Source: Mycolicibacterium sediminis
GTDB taxonomy: Bacteria; Actinomycetota; Actinomycetes; Mycobacteriales; Mycobacteriaceae
Assembly (NCBI RefSeq): GCF_010731735.1
Contig: NZ_AP022588.1
Location: 4,030,001-4,094,000, forward strand
DNA: 64,000 nucleotides
Direction of reading: 5' to 3'
Each line of letters starts with the position of its first letter. Position 1 is the first letter of the stretch. Shown piece after piece: positions 17,902-30,133 of the stretch. The translations under genes and the position numbers were made by a program. The notes beneath the pieces are model-generated. The model was not told the origin of the DNA and did not search any database. It worked only from the letters and a program-made list of their open reading frames with translations.

Positions 17902-17957
17902 TAGACTTGGCGTTCGGGCCGGTGCAGTCCCGGAAATCGTTTCCGGACTGCGGAGGT
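17902..17957 (+). promoter_or_regulatory. gltB promoter and 5' UTR hairpin
   Basis: TAGACT (17902-17907) is a good -10, giving a leader of about 50 bases. Inside it AGTCCCGGAAA (17926-17936) and TTTCCGGACT (17940-17949) form a stem with a 3-base loop and one bulge. The stem ends three bases before the ribosome site GGAGGT (17952-17957). It could control translation start or act as a DNA operator. Confidence 0.5.
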
Positions 17958-17965
17958 ACACCTCG

Positions 17966-20900
17966 ATGCTGTTCTCGGCACTGCCCGCTGCCCAGGGTCT
18001 GTACGACCCGCAGCACGAATCGGATTCCTGTGGCGTCGCCATGGTCACCGACATCAAGGGTCGGCGGTCACACGGCATCGTGTCCGACGGACTGTTGGCC
18101 CTCGAACACCTCGACCACCGTGGCGCGGCGGGTGCGGAGACCAACAGCGGCGACGGTGCCGGCATCCTCCTGCAGTTGCCGGTCGACCTGCTGCGCGAGG
18201 TGGTCGACTTCGACCTTCCCGAGCCGGACGTCAACGGCGCCAACACGTTCGCGGCGGGCGTCTGCTTCCTCCCGATGGATCCCGACGACAGGGCCGCGGC
18301 CATGCGGCGCGTCGAGGGCATCGCCGCCGACGAGGGCCTGATCGCCCTCGGCTGGCGGTCGATGCCGGTGGACCCCGACGGAGCCGACCTCGGCGAGACC
18401 GCTCGCGGGTGCATGCCGTTCATGGCCCAGTTCTTCGTCACCGCATCGGAAGTCGAGGGGAGTCGGCCGGGCGGGATCGACCTGGATCGCCTGGTGTACC
18501 CGCTGCGCAAGCGTGCCGGTCACGTCCCGAGTGACGACGAGGCACGCACCGGCGTCTACTTCACCGGCCTGTCGAGCCGCACGATGACCTACAAGGGCAT
18601 GCTGACCACCAAGCAGCTGCCGCTGTTCTTCACCGATCTGCGCGACGAGCGGTGCGCCAGCGCCATCGCCATCGTGCACAGCCGGTTCTCGACGAACACG
18701 TTCCCGTCCTGGCCGCTGGCGCACCCGTTTCGCTTCGTCGCCCACAACGGCGAGATCAACACGGTGCGCGGCAACCGCAACCGGATGCACGCCCGGGAGG
18801 CGATGCTCGAGAGTCCGCTCATCACCGGTGATCTCGGCCGGCTGTCGCCCATCTGCACGCCCGACGCCTCGGACTCCGCCTCGCTGGACCAGGTGCTCGA
18901 GCTGCTGCACCTCGGCGGACGCAGTCTCCCGCACGCGGTGATGATGATGATCCCCGAGGCGTGGGAGAACAACACCACGATGGACCCGGAGCGCAAGGCG
19001 TTCTGCCAGTTCAACGCCTCGATCATGGAGCCCTGGGACGGGCCGGCGTGCGTGACCTTCACTGACGGCACCCTGGTCGGAGCGGTGTTGGACCGCAACG
19101 GGTTACGGCCGGGCCGGTGGTGGCGCACCATCGACGACCGGGTGATCCTGGCCAGTGAGAGCGGCGTGCTGCCCATCTCGTCGGCCGAGGTGGTGGCCAA
19201 GGGTCGCCTCGAGCCGAACACGATGTTCCTGATCGACACGGCGGCGGGCCGGATCGTCACCGACGAGGAGATCAAGGCCGAGATGGCGGCGGCCCATCCC
19301 TACGGCGAATGGCTGGACGCGGGCCTGCTCGACGTGGCGACGCTGCCGGACCGGGGTCGCATGAAGCCGGACCACGACTCGGTGGTGCGGCGTCAGATCG
19401 CCTTCGGCTACAGCGAGGAGGACCTGCGGATCCTGTTGACGCCCATGGCCGCCTCGGGTGGCGAGCCGCTGGGGTCGATGGGCACCGACACCCCGGCTGC
19501 GGTCTTGTCGCAGCGATCACGCCAGCTCTACGACTACTTCGTCGAGATGTTCGCCCAGGTGACCAACCCGCCGCTGGACGCGATCCGCGAGGAGATCGTG
19601 ACGTCGATGGCGCGGGTGATGGGCCCCGAGCACAACCTGTTGATGCCGACCCCGGCGTCGTGTCGGCAGATCCTGCTGCGCTGGCCGGTCCTGGACAACG
19701 ACGAACTGAGCCGGATCGTCCACATCAACGACGACGGCGATCATCCCGGACTGCGGACCACGGTGCTGCGCGCGCTCTACGACGTCGAGCGTGGCGGTGA
19801 GGGTCTGGCCGAGGCCATCGAGGACCTCCGGTCCCGTGCCTCCGAGGCGATCGCCAACGGCGCACGGACGCTGGTGATCTCCGACCGCGACTCCGACCAC
19901 ACCCGGGCCCCCATCCCGTCGCTGCTCGCGGTGTCCGCCGTGCACCACCACCTGGTGCGCACCAAGGAGCGCACCATGGTGGCCCTGGTGGTCGAGAGCG
20001 GAGACGCCCGCGAGGTCCACCACATCGCGCTCCTGATCGGCTTCGGTGCCGCCGCGGTCAACCCCTATCTCGCGTTCGAGTCCATCGAGGACCTGGTCCG
20101 CGAGGGCGAACTGACCGGCGTCGAGACGACGACGGCGGTGCGTAACTACCTGAAGGCGCTCGGCAAGGGCGTCATGAAGGTGATGAGCAAGATGGGGATC
20201 TCCACCGTCGCGTCCTACACCGCGGCCCAGGCGTTCGAGGTCGTCGGCCTGGACCGCGCGGTCATCGACGAGTACTTCACCGGGACGCCCGGGCGGCTCG
20301 GCGGCGTGGGTCTCGACGTCGTCGCCGAGGAGGTCAAGCTGCGGCACCGCCGCGCGTACCCGGAGAACCCCACCGAGCGCGTGCACCGGCGGCTCGAGGT
20401 GGGCGGCGAGTACGCCTTCCGCCGCGAGGGCGAGCTGCACCTGTTCACGCCGGAAACCGTGTTCCTGCTCCAGCATGCGACCCGCACCGGCCGCGACGAG
20501 GTCTTCGCCCGGTACACCGACGAGGTCGATCGGCTGTCTCGGGAGGGTGGCACGCTGCGCGGGCTCTTCGAGTTCAAGGTCGGACAGCGGCCGCCCGTGC
20601 CGCTCGACGAGGTCGAGTCGGTCGAGTCGATCTGCACCCGCTTCAACACCGGGGCGATGAGCTACGGGTCGATCTCCGCCGAGGCGCACGAGACCATGGC
20701 CATCGCGATGAACCAGATCGGCGGCCGCTCCAACTCCGGCGAGGGCGGCGAGGACGTCGACCGGCTCTACGACCCACGCCGCCGCAGTGCGGTCAAGCAG
20801 GTCGCGTCGGGCCGCTTCGGGGTCACCAGCGACTACCTGGTCAACGCCACCGACATCCAGATCAAGATGGCCCAGGGCGCGAAACCCGGTGAGGGCGGTC

Positions 20901-22535
20901 AGCTCCCGGGCTACAAGGTGTACCCGAGCATCGCCAAGACACGGCACTCGACGCCCGGCGTCGGGCTGATCTCGCCGCCGCCGCACCACGACATCTACTC
21001 GATCGAGGACCTGGCGCAGCTGATTCACGACCTGAAGAACGCCAACGACCAGGCGCGCATCCACGTCAAGCTGGTCAGCTCCGTCGGTGTCGGCACGGTC
21101 GCGACCGGTGTCTCGAAGGCGCACGCCGACGTGGTCCTGATCTCGGGGTGGGACGGCGGCACCGGCGCGGCGCCGTTGACGTCGCTCAAGCACGCCGGGC
21201 TGCCCTGGGAGATCGGCCTGGCCGACGCCCAGCAGACGTTGGTGCTCAACGGGTTGCGCGACCGCATCACCGTGCAGGCCGACGGTGGCATGCGCACCGC
21301 GCGCGACGTCGTCGTCGCCGCGCTGCTGGGCGCCGAGGAGTTCGGCTTCTCCACCGCACCGCTGGTCGTCGCCGGCTGCATCATGATGCGGGTTTGCCAC
21401 CTCGACACCTGCCCGGTCGGGGTCGCCACCCAGAACCCGGAGCTGCGGGCCCGGTTCAACGGCAAGCCCGAGTTCATCGTCAACTTCTTCCGGTTCATCG
21501 CCGAGGGCGTACGACGGCAGCTGGCGGAGTTGGGCTTCCGCAGCATCGACGAGGCCGTCGGTCAGGCCGACGTGCTCGACACCGCGCCCGGCGTCGCGCA
21601 CTGGAAGAGCAAGGGACTCGACCTGAGCCCGATCTTCGCGATGCCGACCAACGCGCACGGCGGCGAGACCCCGAGGCGCAAGACCACCGACCAGTACCAC
21701 GCCCTGGATCAGGCGCTGGACCAGACGCTCATCGCGCTCGCCGAGGGTGCCCTCGAGGACGCCCATCCGGTGCGGCTGGAACTACCGGTGCGCAACGTCA
21801 ACCGCACGGTGGGCACGATGCTGGGTGCCGAGGTCACCCGCCGCTACGGCGCGCAGGGGCTCCCGACCGACACGATCCACGTGACCCTGACCGGCTCGGC
21901 CGGCCAGTCGATCGGCGCGTTCCTGCCGCCGGGGGTGACGATCGAGCTGATCGGCGACGCCAACGACTACGTCGGCAAGGGACTCTCGGGCGGCCACGTC
22001 GTCGTCCGGCCGCCCGACGACGTCCTGTTCATCCCCGAGGACAACGTCATCGCCGGCAACACGCTGCTCTACGGCGCCACGTCCGGTGAGGTGTACCTCC
22101 GCGGCCGGGTCGGAGAACGGTTCTGCGCCCGCAACTCCGGCGCGATCGCGATCGCTGAGGGCGTCGGCGACCACGCGTGCGAGTACATGACCGGTGGCCG
22201 GGTGGTGGTGCTCGGCAGGACGGGCCGCAACTTCGCCGCGGGCATGTCCGGCGGCATCGCCTACGTGCTCGGGCTGCACCCGGCGAACGTCAACCCCGCG
22301 ATGGTCGAGTTGCAGCGCCCGGAGTCCGAGGACCTGGAGTGGCTGTGCGAGATCGTCACCGCGCACGCCCATCTCACCGGCAGCACGGTGGCGAGGTCGC
22401 TGCTGTCGGACTGGCCGCGGCGCAGCGCCCAGTTCACCAAGATCATGCCCACCGACTACCAGCGCGTGCTGCAGGCGACCCGGATGGCCAAGGCCGAGGG
22501 TCGCGACGTGGACGCGGCGATCATGGAGGCGACCC

Positions 22536-22543
<8 letters not shown>
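17966..22543 (+). CDS. gltB: Glutamate synthase large subunit
   Basis: Transfers the amide of glutamine to 2-oxoglutarate. It has 1525 residues. After a 21-residue propeptide the mature enzyme would begin at Cys22 (SDSCGVAMV), the glutaminase nucleophile. The FMN/synthase domain is in the third quarter (GAMSYGSISAEAHETMA, GWDGGTGAAPL). The 3Fe-4S cluster cysteines are Cys1138, Cys1144 and Cys1149 (CIMMRVCHLDTC). The C-terminal GXGXG beta-helix is near 1260-1500. It forms the NADPH enzyme with GltD, which starts before its stop codon. In M. tuberculosis gltB lies elsewhere. Confidence 0.98.
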
Positions 22544-24044
<1,501 letters not shown>

Positions 24045-24083
24045 CGCGTCTTTCTGAACTCGTCGTCTGAATCGATCAACGAG

Positions 24084-24097
24084 TAAGCTCACCAGAC
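24084..24097 (+). promoter_or_regulatory. Promoter of pyk
   Basis: TAAGCT (24084-24089) lies eight bases before the GTG of pyk, predicting an essentially leaderless transcript. No ribosome site is seen in the short gap after gltD. Confidence 0.5.
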
Positions 24098-25519
24098 GTG
24101 ACTAGACGCGGAAAGATCGTCTGTACCCTCGGCCCGGCAACCGGCAGCGACGAAATGCTGAAGGCGCTCGTCGAAGCAGGCATGGACGTGGCACGGCTCA
24201 ACTTCAGCCACGGCGACCACGCCGACCACAAGCTGAACTACGAGCGGGTCCGGCACGCCTCCGATGCCACCGGGCGCGCCGTCGGCATCCTGGCCGACCT
24301 GCAGGGCCCCAAGATCAGGTTGGGCCGGTTCGCCACCGGCGCCACCCTGTGGGTGGCCGGCGAGACGGTGCGGATCACCGTCGACGACTTCATGGGCACC
24401 CACGACCGCGTGTCCACGACCTACAAGAACCTCGCGATCGACGCCTCCCCGGGTGACCGGCTGCTCATCGACGACGGCAACGTCGGCTGCGTGGTCGAGC
24501 ACATCGACGGCAACGACGTGGTCTGCACCGTGACCGAGGGCGGTCGGGTCAGCAACAACAAGGGCCTGTCCCTGCCCGGCATGAACGTGTCGGTGCCCGC
24601 GATGTCGGAGAAGGACATCGCCGACCTGGAGTTCGCCCTGGAACTCGGCGTCGACCTGGTGGCGCTGTCCTTCGTGCGCTCGCCGTCGGACATCGAACTC
24701 GTCCACGAGGTGATGGACCGGGTCGGCCGCCGCGTGCCGGTCATCGCGAAGCTGGAGAAGCCGGAGGCCATCGCCGACCTCGAGGCCGTCGTGCTCGCGT
24801 TCGACGCGATCATGGTGGCGCGCGGTGATCTCGGCGTCGAGCTGCCGCTCGAAGAGGTCCCGCTGGTCCAGAAGCGCGCCATCCAGATGGCCCGCGAGAA
24901 CGCCAAGCCGGTCATCGTCGCGACCCAGATGCTCGAGTCGATGATCGAGCACTCTCGCCCCACCCGGGCCGAGGCCTCCGACGTCGCCAACGCGGTGCTC
25001 GACGGCGCCGACGCGGTGATGCTGTCGGGGGAGACGTCGGTGGGCAAGTACCCGCTCGAGGCGGTCCGGACCATGGCGCGGATCGTCAGCGCCGTCGAGG
25101 AGAACTCGACGGCCGCCCCGCCGCTCACGCACGTGCCCCGCACCAAGCGCGGCGTCATCTCCTACGCGGCCCGTGACATCGGCGAGCGTCTCGACGCGAA
25201 GGCGCTGGTGGCGTTCACCCAGTCCGGTGACACCGTCAAGCGGTTGGCGCGTCTGCACACCCCGCTGCCGCTGCTGGCGTTCACGCCGCTGCCCGAGGTG
25301 CGCAGCCAGCTCGCACTGACGTGGGGCACCGAGACGTTCATCGTGCCGCACATGCAGACCACCGACGGCATGATCCGCCAGGTCGACGAGTCACTGCTGT
25401 CGCTGGGTCGCTATAAGCGCGGCGACCTGGTGGTCATCGTCGCGGGTGCGCCCCCCGGCACCGTAGGCTCGACCAACCTGATCCACGTGCACCGGATCGG
25501 CGAGGACGACCACGCCTGA
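24098..25519 (+). CDS. pyk: Pyruvate kinase
   Basis: Converts phosphoenolpyruvate and ADP to pyruvate and ATP. It has 473 residues. N-terminal RGKIVCTLGPATGS, DLQGPKIRLG, the catalytic lysine region VIAKLEKPEAI, the metal site MVARGDLGVELPLEEVP, and ATQMLESM are all present. The C-terminal allosteric domain is complete. The start is GTG, leaderless. This is the M. tuberculosis pykA position. Confidence 0.98.
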   Translation: MTRRGKIVCTLGPATGSDEMLKALVEAGMDVARLNFSHGDHADHKLNYERVRHASDATGRAVGILADLQGPKIRLGRFATGATLWVAGETVRITVDDFMGTHDRVSTTYKNLAIDASPGDRLLIDDGNVGCVVEHIDGNDVVCTVTEGGRVSNNKGLSLPGMNVSVPAMSEKDIADLEFALELGVDLVALSFVRSPSDIELVHEVMDRVGRRVPVIAKLEKPEAIADLEAVVLAFDAIMVARGDLGVELPLEEVPLVQKRAIQMARENAKPVIVATQMLESMIEHSRPTRAEASDVANAVLDGADAVMLSGETSVGKYPLEAVRTMARIVSAVEENSTAAPPLTHVPRTKRGVISYAARDIGERLDAKALVAFTQSGDTVKRLARLHTPLPLLAFTPLPEVRSQLALTWGTETFIVPHMQTTDGMIRQVDESLLSLGRYKRGDLVVIVAGAPPGTVGSTNLIHVHRIGEDDHA

Positions 25520-25571
25520 TCGCATCACGACCGGTGCATCGGGACGAACGGACATCGACGAGGAGGTTCGG

Positions 25572-26456
25572 GTGACCGGCGCTCGGACGGCGGGCAGGCA
25601 CCCGGACTTCGGTGAACTGATGCGGGTGCTGGACCTGACCCGCGTCGGCGACGACGAGTTCACCGGCGGGCACCCCAGCAAGAACCCGATCCGCACCTTC
25701 GGCGGGCAGATGATGGCGCAGGCGTTCGTCGCGGCCAGCCGGACGGTGGGTGCGACGCTGCCGCCCAGCGCGCTGTCGATGCACTTCGTCGCCGGTGGCG
25801 ACCCGAGTCGCGACCTCGAGTTCACCGTCGTCCGGCTCAGGGACGAACGCCGCTTCGCCAACCGTCGCGTCGACGTCACCCAGGACGGCGTCCTGCTCGG
25901 GTGCGCTCTGGTGTCGCACCTGGCCGGCGGTCGCGGCCTCGAGCACGACGTCGACGTACCGGTCGTCGACCCGCCGCACGGACTGCCGACCATCGACGAC
26001 CTCCTGCGCGGCTACGAGCAGACGGTGCCGCTCTTCGCCGAGGCGTTGCGGCCGATCGAGTGGCGCTACACCAACGACCCGGCGTGGGTGATGCGCGACA
26101 AGGGCGACCGCCTCGGCCACAACCGCGTCTGGATGACCGCTCAGGGGGAGATGCCCGACGATCCGGTGCTGCACGCGGCGGCCCTGGTCTACTCGTCGGA
26201 CACCACGGTGCTGGACTCGATCATCACCACCCACGGGTTGTCGTGGGGGTTCGACCGCATCTTCGCCGTCACGATGAACCACTCGGTGTGGTTCCACCGG
26301 CCGATCCGGTTCGACGAATGGGTGCTCTACTCGACGACGTCCCCGGTGGCCGCGGAGTCACGCGGTCTGGGCACGGGGCACTTCTTCGAAGAGTCCGGAC
26401 GTGTCATCGCCACGGTGGTGCAGGAAGGCATCGTCAAGCACTTCCCGGGCCGCTAG
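25572..26456 (+). CDS. tesB: Acyl-CoA thioesterase II
   Basis: Hydrolyses fatty acyl-CoA. It has 294 residues in a double hotdog fold. Marks are GGQMMAQAFVAASRTV near residue 41, LSMHFVAGGDPSR, and the C-terminal half SLDHSVWFH-like stretch MNHSVWFHRPIRFDEWVLY. GAGGAGG lies just before the GTG start. The stop TAG shares bases with the stop of the convergent gene (CTAG at 26453-26456). M. tuberculosis tesB1 occupies this place. Confidence 0.92.
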   Translation: MTGARTAGRHPDFGELMRVLDLTRVGDDEFTGGHPSKNPIRTFGGQMMAQAFVAASRTVGATLPPSALSMHFVAGGDPSRDLEFTVVRLRDERRFANRRVDVTQDGVLLGCALVSHLAGGRGLEHDVDVPVVDPPHGLPTIDDLLRGYEQTVPLFAEALRPIEWRYTNDPAWVMRDKGDRLGHNRVWMTAQGEMPDDPVLHAAALVYSSDTTVLDSIITTHGLSWGFDRIFAVTMNHSVWFHRPIRFDEWVLYSTTSPVAAESRGLGTGHFFEESGRVIATVVQEGIVKHFPGR

Positions 26457-27001
26457 CGCGTCGGCGCCGTCGTCCCGACCTCGTCGTTGACGCGGTCGGT
26501 GAGACGCTGGATGCACCCGTCGAGGGCCTGCTCGTCGCTGCCGGCTCGCTGCACGCAATCCAGGTAGTCGGTGCCACCGACCTCCTCGAACAGCCCCACC
26601 CAGACCGCGATGAACGCGATGGACACGACGACGGCCAACGCGCCCAACGCGATTCCCGCGATGGCCACCCCTCCGTTGGTGGCCTCGCCACGCTTGGCCC
26701 GGTTGCGGGCGACGATGCCGACGATCACGGCGGCAGCACCGAACAGGACGCCGCCGATCACCGACCAGAACGCGAGTAGGCCGACGATCCCGAGTATCAG
26801 CGCCGTGATGCCCAGACCGTTGCGCGGTGCCGCCGGCGGTGGTGGGCCGCCATAGCCGTAGCCATAGCCGCCGGGACCATACGGGTAACCGTTGTAGCCC
26901 TGTGGCGGCTGCTGAAAGGGCTGCTGGGAGAACGGTTCCTGCGGCGGTTGCTGCCCCTCGGGCCCAGCTGGCGGTGGATACCCGCCCGGATATCCGGTCA
27001 T
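26453..27001 (-). CDS. DUF4190 membrane protein, coupled to cydC
   Basis: A 182-residue protein. An N-terminal Pro/Gln/Gly/Tyr-rich stretch to about residue 58 (PYGPGGYGYGYGGPP) is followed by two membrane segments (ALILGIVGLLAFWSVIGGVLFG and GVAIAGIALGALAVVVSIAF in parts) typical of DUF4190. A short external tail has two cysteines (DCVQRAG, GCIQRL). Its ATG overlaps the cydC stop (ATGA), so it belongs to the cytochrome bd transcription unit. The function is unknown; an accessory role for the oxidase is only suggested by position. Confidence 0.82.
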   Translation of the reverse strand: MTGYPGGYPPPAGPEGQQPPQEPFSQQPFQQPPQGYNGYPYGPGGYGYGYGGPPPPAAPRNGLGITALILGIVGLLAFWSVIGGVLFGAAAVIVGIVARNRAKRGEATNGGVAIAGIALGALAVVVSIAFIAVWVGLFEEVGGTDYLDCVQRAGSDEQALDGCIQRLTDRVNDEVGTTAPTR

Positions 27002-28515
27002 GCCTGCCGAGGGTACCCGCCGGAATCGACGCGCACGACGGGACAGCCGACGGCGTCGGGCAGCTGGTGGGTGGCCACGACGACGGTGCGGGCGGCGTCG
27101 AACATCGCGCCGGGCGTCAGCATCTCGGTGAGCAGACGCTCGGCGTCGGCGGCGTCGAGGTGTTCGGTGGGCTCGTCGAGCAGGACGACGGGGAAGTCGG
27201 ACACGAGTGCCCGGGCCAGCAGCAGCCGCCTGCGCTGGCCGGCCGAGACTGCGGCCGTGCCGCCGGTGAGTACGGTGTCGAGACCGTCCGGCAGCCCGCG
27301 GCGCCACGCGTCGAGTCCCACGTCGTCGAGCGCGTCGAGCAGTTCGTCGTCGGACGCATCACCCCGGGCGACGAGGAGGTTGTCGCGCACCGTGGTGTCG
27401 AAGAGGTGTGCGTCCTCGGGGAAGAATCCGGTGATCGGCGGGCCCTGCCGCTCGGCCATCGCCATCAGCCAGGTGGTCTTGCCGCTGCCGCTCGGCCCGA
27501 CCACGGCCAGCCGCGAGCCGGGGTCGACGTGCGGCGGGTCCACGGCCGGGCGGGTGCGGCCCCCCTGGCGCGCGGTCAACCCGGTCAACCGGTCGAGCGC
27601 GACGCGGGCACGGGTCAACTGCACGCCCGCGCCGGGCAACGCCGTCGTCGCCTCGAACGCCGAGAGGGGCAGGAGCATCAGGATCGCCGCGGTGGTGGGC
27701 GACAGCGTCGATGCCAGCGAGACGGCGGCGACGACCGCGCCCAGCACGCTCATCCCGATGGCGAGTGTCGGCATCGCCACGGCCGCCGCCGCCGGGCGCG
27801 CGGCCCGGTCGGCCGCCGCGCCCCACGCGCGTTGCCGCCGGGCGGTGTCGGCGATGACGAGGTCGAGACGGCCCGCGACCCGTAGTTCGGCGGCGTGATC
27901 GAGCGCGGTCATCGCCGCCGTGTCGCGCTCGGACCGGGCGTCCGCGGCTCCGAACTCCTCGGCGCTCGCCGCCCGCGCCGCCGCCCACGGTGCGACGATC
28001 CCCGCGACCACGAGGCCCGCGGCGAGCACGGCACCCGCGAGGGGCGAGATGACCGCGACGGCGACGACTGCGCCCACCGAGAGGACGGCGGCGACGGCGA
28101 TCGGGAGCACCGCCCGGACCAGGACGTCGGAGAGTTCGTCGACGGATCCGCCGAGGCGCGACACCAGTTCGCCGCCGTGCCAGCGCATCACCGACTCGGT
28201 CGGCGCCGCGGTGAGCCGCCGGAACGTCTCGGTGCGGGCCCGACCGGCGGCGCGCAGCGCGGTGTCGTGGGTGGCGAGTCGCTCGCAGTACCCGAGCAGC
28301 CCGCGCGAGATCCCCAGCGCCCGCACCGCGACGACGGCGACGCTCAGGTCGAGGATGGGTGGCATCTCCCAGGCACGGGCGACGAGCCACGCCGCGACAC
28401 CGGCGAGCGCCAGCGCGCTGCCGAGGGACAGCACGCCCAGCGCGATCGCCGCGAGCAGGCGGGGGACCCGTGGTCGCAGGAGCGCGACGGCGCCTGCGAC
28501 GGTGTCAGTGGACAA
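26998..28515 (-). CDS. cydC: Heterodimeric thiol/heme exporter subunit CydC
   Basis: Membrane-ATPase half-transporter that with CydD is needed to assemble cytochrome bd. It has 505 residues. Six membrane segments occupy about residues 1-300, with the mycobacterial opening LGVLSLGSALALAGVAAWL. The ATPase domain has GPSGSGKTT, VSAGQRRRL as the signature and VVLLDEPTEHLD. The start is uncertain: TTG 28515 overlaps cydD by 11 bases and gives an N-terminus like the M. tuberculosis one; longer frames run into cydD. It is followed by a coupled DUF4190 gene. Confidence 0.92.
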   Translation of the reverse strand: MSTDTVAGAVALLRPRVPRLLAAIALGVLSLGSALALAGVAAWLVARAWEMPPILDLSVAVVAVRALGISRGLLGYCERLATHDTALRAAGRARTETFRRLTAAPTESVMRWHGGELVSRLGGSVDELSDVLVRAVLPIAVAAVLSVGAVVAVAVISPLAGAVLAAGLVVAGIVAPWAAARAASAEEFGAADARSERDTAAMTALDHAAELRVAGRLDLVIADTARRQRAWGAAADRAARPAAAAVAMPTLAIGMSVLGAVVAAVSLASTLSPTTAAILMLLPLSAFEATTALPGAGVQLTRARVALDRLTGLTARQGGRTRPAVDPPHVDPGSRLAVVGPSGSGKTTWLMAMAERQGPPITGFFPEDAHLFDTTVRDNLLVARGDASDDELLDALDDVGLDAWRRGLPDGLDTVLTGGTAAVSAGQRRRLLLARALVSDFPVVLLDEPTEHLDAADAERLLTEMLTPGAMFDAARTVVVATHQLPDAVGCPVVRVDSGGYPRQA

Positions 28516-30133
28516 GGCTGGCTCCTCCCACCGTGATGACGTGGTCGCCGATGGACCGCACGACGTCGCGGTGCCCGACCACCACGACGGTGGCACCGGT
28601 GCGCGCCCGCTCGGCGATGGCCTCGAGGACCCGGTGTTCGAGGTCGTCGTCGAGGTGTGCCGTGGGCTCGTCGAGTAGCAGCAGCCGGGCGTCGGATCCG
28701 AGCGCCCGCGCCAGGCCGAGCCGCTGCCGCTGGCCGAGTGACAGCCCGACGCCGTCCCGACCGACCACGGTGTCTAGGCCGTCGGGAAGGCCGGCCAGGA
28801 CCTCGTCGAATCCGGCTGCGCGGCAGGCCTCGTCGAGCCGTACCACCCGGCCAAACAGCTCGAGGTTCTCGCGTATCGTCCCTGGAATCAGTACGGGCCG
28901 CTGCGCCAGCCACGCGATCTGCGCCCACCACCGCGTGGGGTCGAGGCTGGTGACGTCGTGGCCGTCGACGAGCACCCGGCCGGTCGTCGGCGGCACGAGC
29001 CCGAGGATGGTCTGCAGCACGGTGCTCTTGCCGGCGCCGTTGGGTCCGGTCAGCACGGTCACGGTGCCGGGTGCGATCGTGGCGGTCAGCCCGTCGGGGG
29101 CAGGTCCGTCCCGTCCGTCGACGCCGACGCCGACGAGTTCGATGGTGGCACCCTCCGGGACGACCGTGCCGACTCCCGGTGTGGGCGCATCGATGTCGGA
29201 GAGCAGTGCCGTGGCCTGCTCCGACGCGGTCGTGCCGTCCCGGGCGGCGTGGTACTCGACGCCGACGCGGCGCAGCGGCCAGAACACCTCGGGGGCGAGC
29301 AGGAGTGCGGTGAGGGCGTTGGCGAGCGGGATCTCGCCGAAGACGAGGCGCAGGCCGACCGACACCGCCACCAGGGCCACGCCGAGCGTCGCCAGGAGTT
29401 CGAGCACCAGTGCGGACAGGAACGCGATGCGCAGCGTGGCCATCGCCGAGCGTCGGTGCGCCGCAGCGAGTTCGTCGATCCGCGGGATGGCACCCTCGGC
29501 GCGACCGAGCGCGCGCAGCGTCGGGATGCCCGCGACGAGGTCGAGCAGTCGGGCCTGCAGTGTGCCCATGGCCGCCAGCGAGGCGGCCGATCGGTCACGG
29601 GTGACCAGCCCGATCAGCACCATGAACAGCGGTATCAGGGGCAGCGCGATCAGCACCACCACTGCCGACCCGAGGTCGTAGCACGCCATCGTCACCACGG
29701 CTGTCGGCGTGACGATCCCGGCCAGCACCACCGCAGGCAGGTAGCGGGTGAAATAGGGCCGTAGCCCGTCGATCCCGCGCGTGACGAGCAGCGCCGCGTC
29801 GTCGTGGACCCTCGCGAGGTCCCGCGGCGGCAATGAGGTGACGGTGGTCAGGATGCGGGCGTTGGTCTCGGCGATGGCGGCCGTGGCGCCGCGTTGACCC
29901 AGCCGCGCCTGGGCCCACTGGGCGACGGCGCGCGCCGACCACAGCGCGGCGAGGACCACCAGCGCAGGTGCCCAGTACGCGAGGTCGCGGGTCGACGAGT
30001 CACCGATGATTCCCGCCACGACGTGCGCCAGCACCACGGCGCCGGCGATGGAGGCGCCCGCGATGACCACGCCGCAGCACACCGACGCGACGAGATGGCG
30101 TCTGATGGCCCGCGACGCGCCCAGGGGGGTCAC
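28505..30133 (-). CDS. cydD: Heterodimeric thiol/heme exporter subunit CydD
   Basis: Partner of CydC. It has 542 residues with six membrane segments, then an ATPase with GPNGAGKST, signature LSLGQRQRLGLARAL, LLLLDEPTAHLD and GHRDVV. The GTG start overlaps the cydB stop in GTGA. The longer upstream frame lies inside cydB and was rejected. Gene order A-B-D-C with tight overlaps shows one operon for the oxidase and its assembly transporter. Confidence 0.94.
   Translation of the reverse strand: MTPLGASRAIRRHLVASVCCGVVIAGASIAGAVVLAHVVAGIIGDSSTRDLAYWAPALVVLAALWSARAVAQWAQARLGQRGATAAIAETNARILTTVTSLPPRDLARVHDDAALLVTRGIDGLRPYFTRYLPAVVLAGIVTPTAVVTMACYDLGSAVVVLIALPLIPLFMVLIGLVTRDRSAASLAAMGTLQARLLDLVAGIPTLRALGRAEGAIPRIDELAAAHRRSAMATLRIAFLSALVLELLATLGVALVAVSVGLRLVFGEIPLANALTALLLAPEVFWPLRRVGVEYHAARDGTTASEQATALLSDIDAPTPGVGTVVPEGATIELVGVGVDGRDGPAPDGLTATIAPGTVTVLTGPNGAGKSTVLQTILGLVPPTTGRVLVDGHDVTSLDPTRWWAQIAWLAQRPVLIPGTIRENLELFGRVVRLDEACRAAGFDEVLAGLPDGLDTVVGRDGVGLSLGQRQRLGLARALGSDARLLLLDEPTAHLDDDLEHRVLEAIAERARTGATVVVVGHRDVVRSIGDHVITVGGASLVH

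Noticed and set aside
19517..21766. Long minus-strand frame inside gltB
   Set aside because: A shadow frame in a conserved enzyme gene; low-complexity product without motifs or a start signal.
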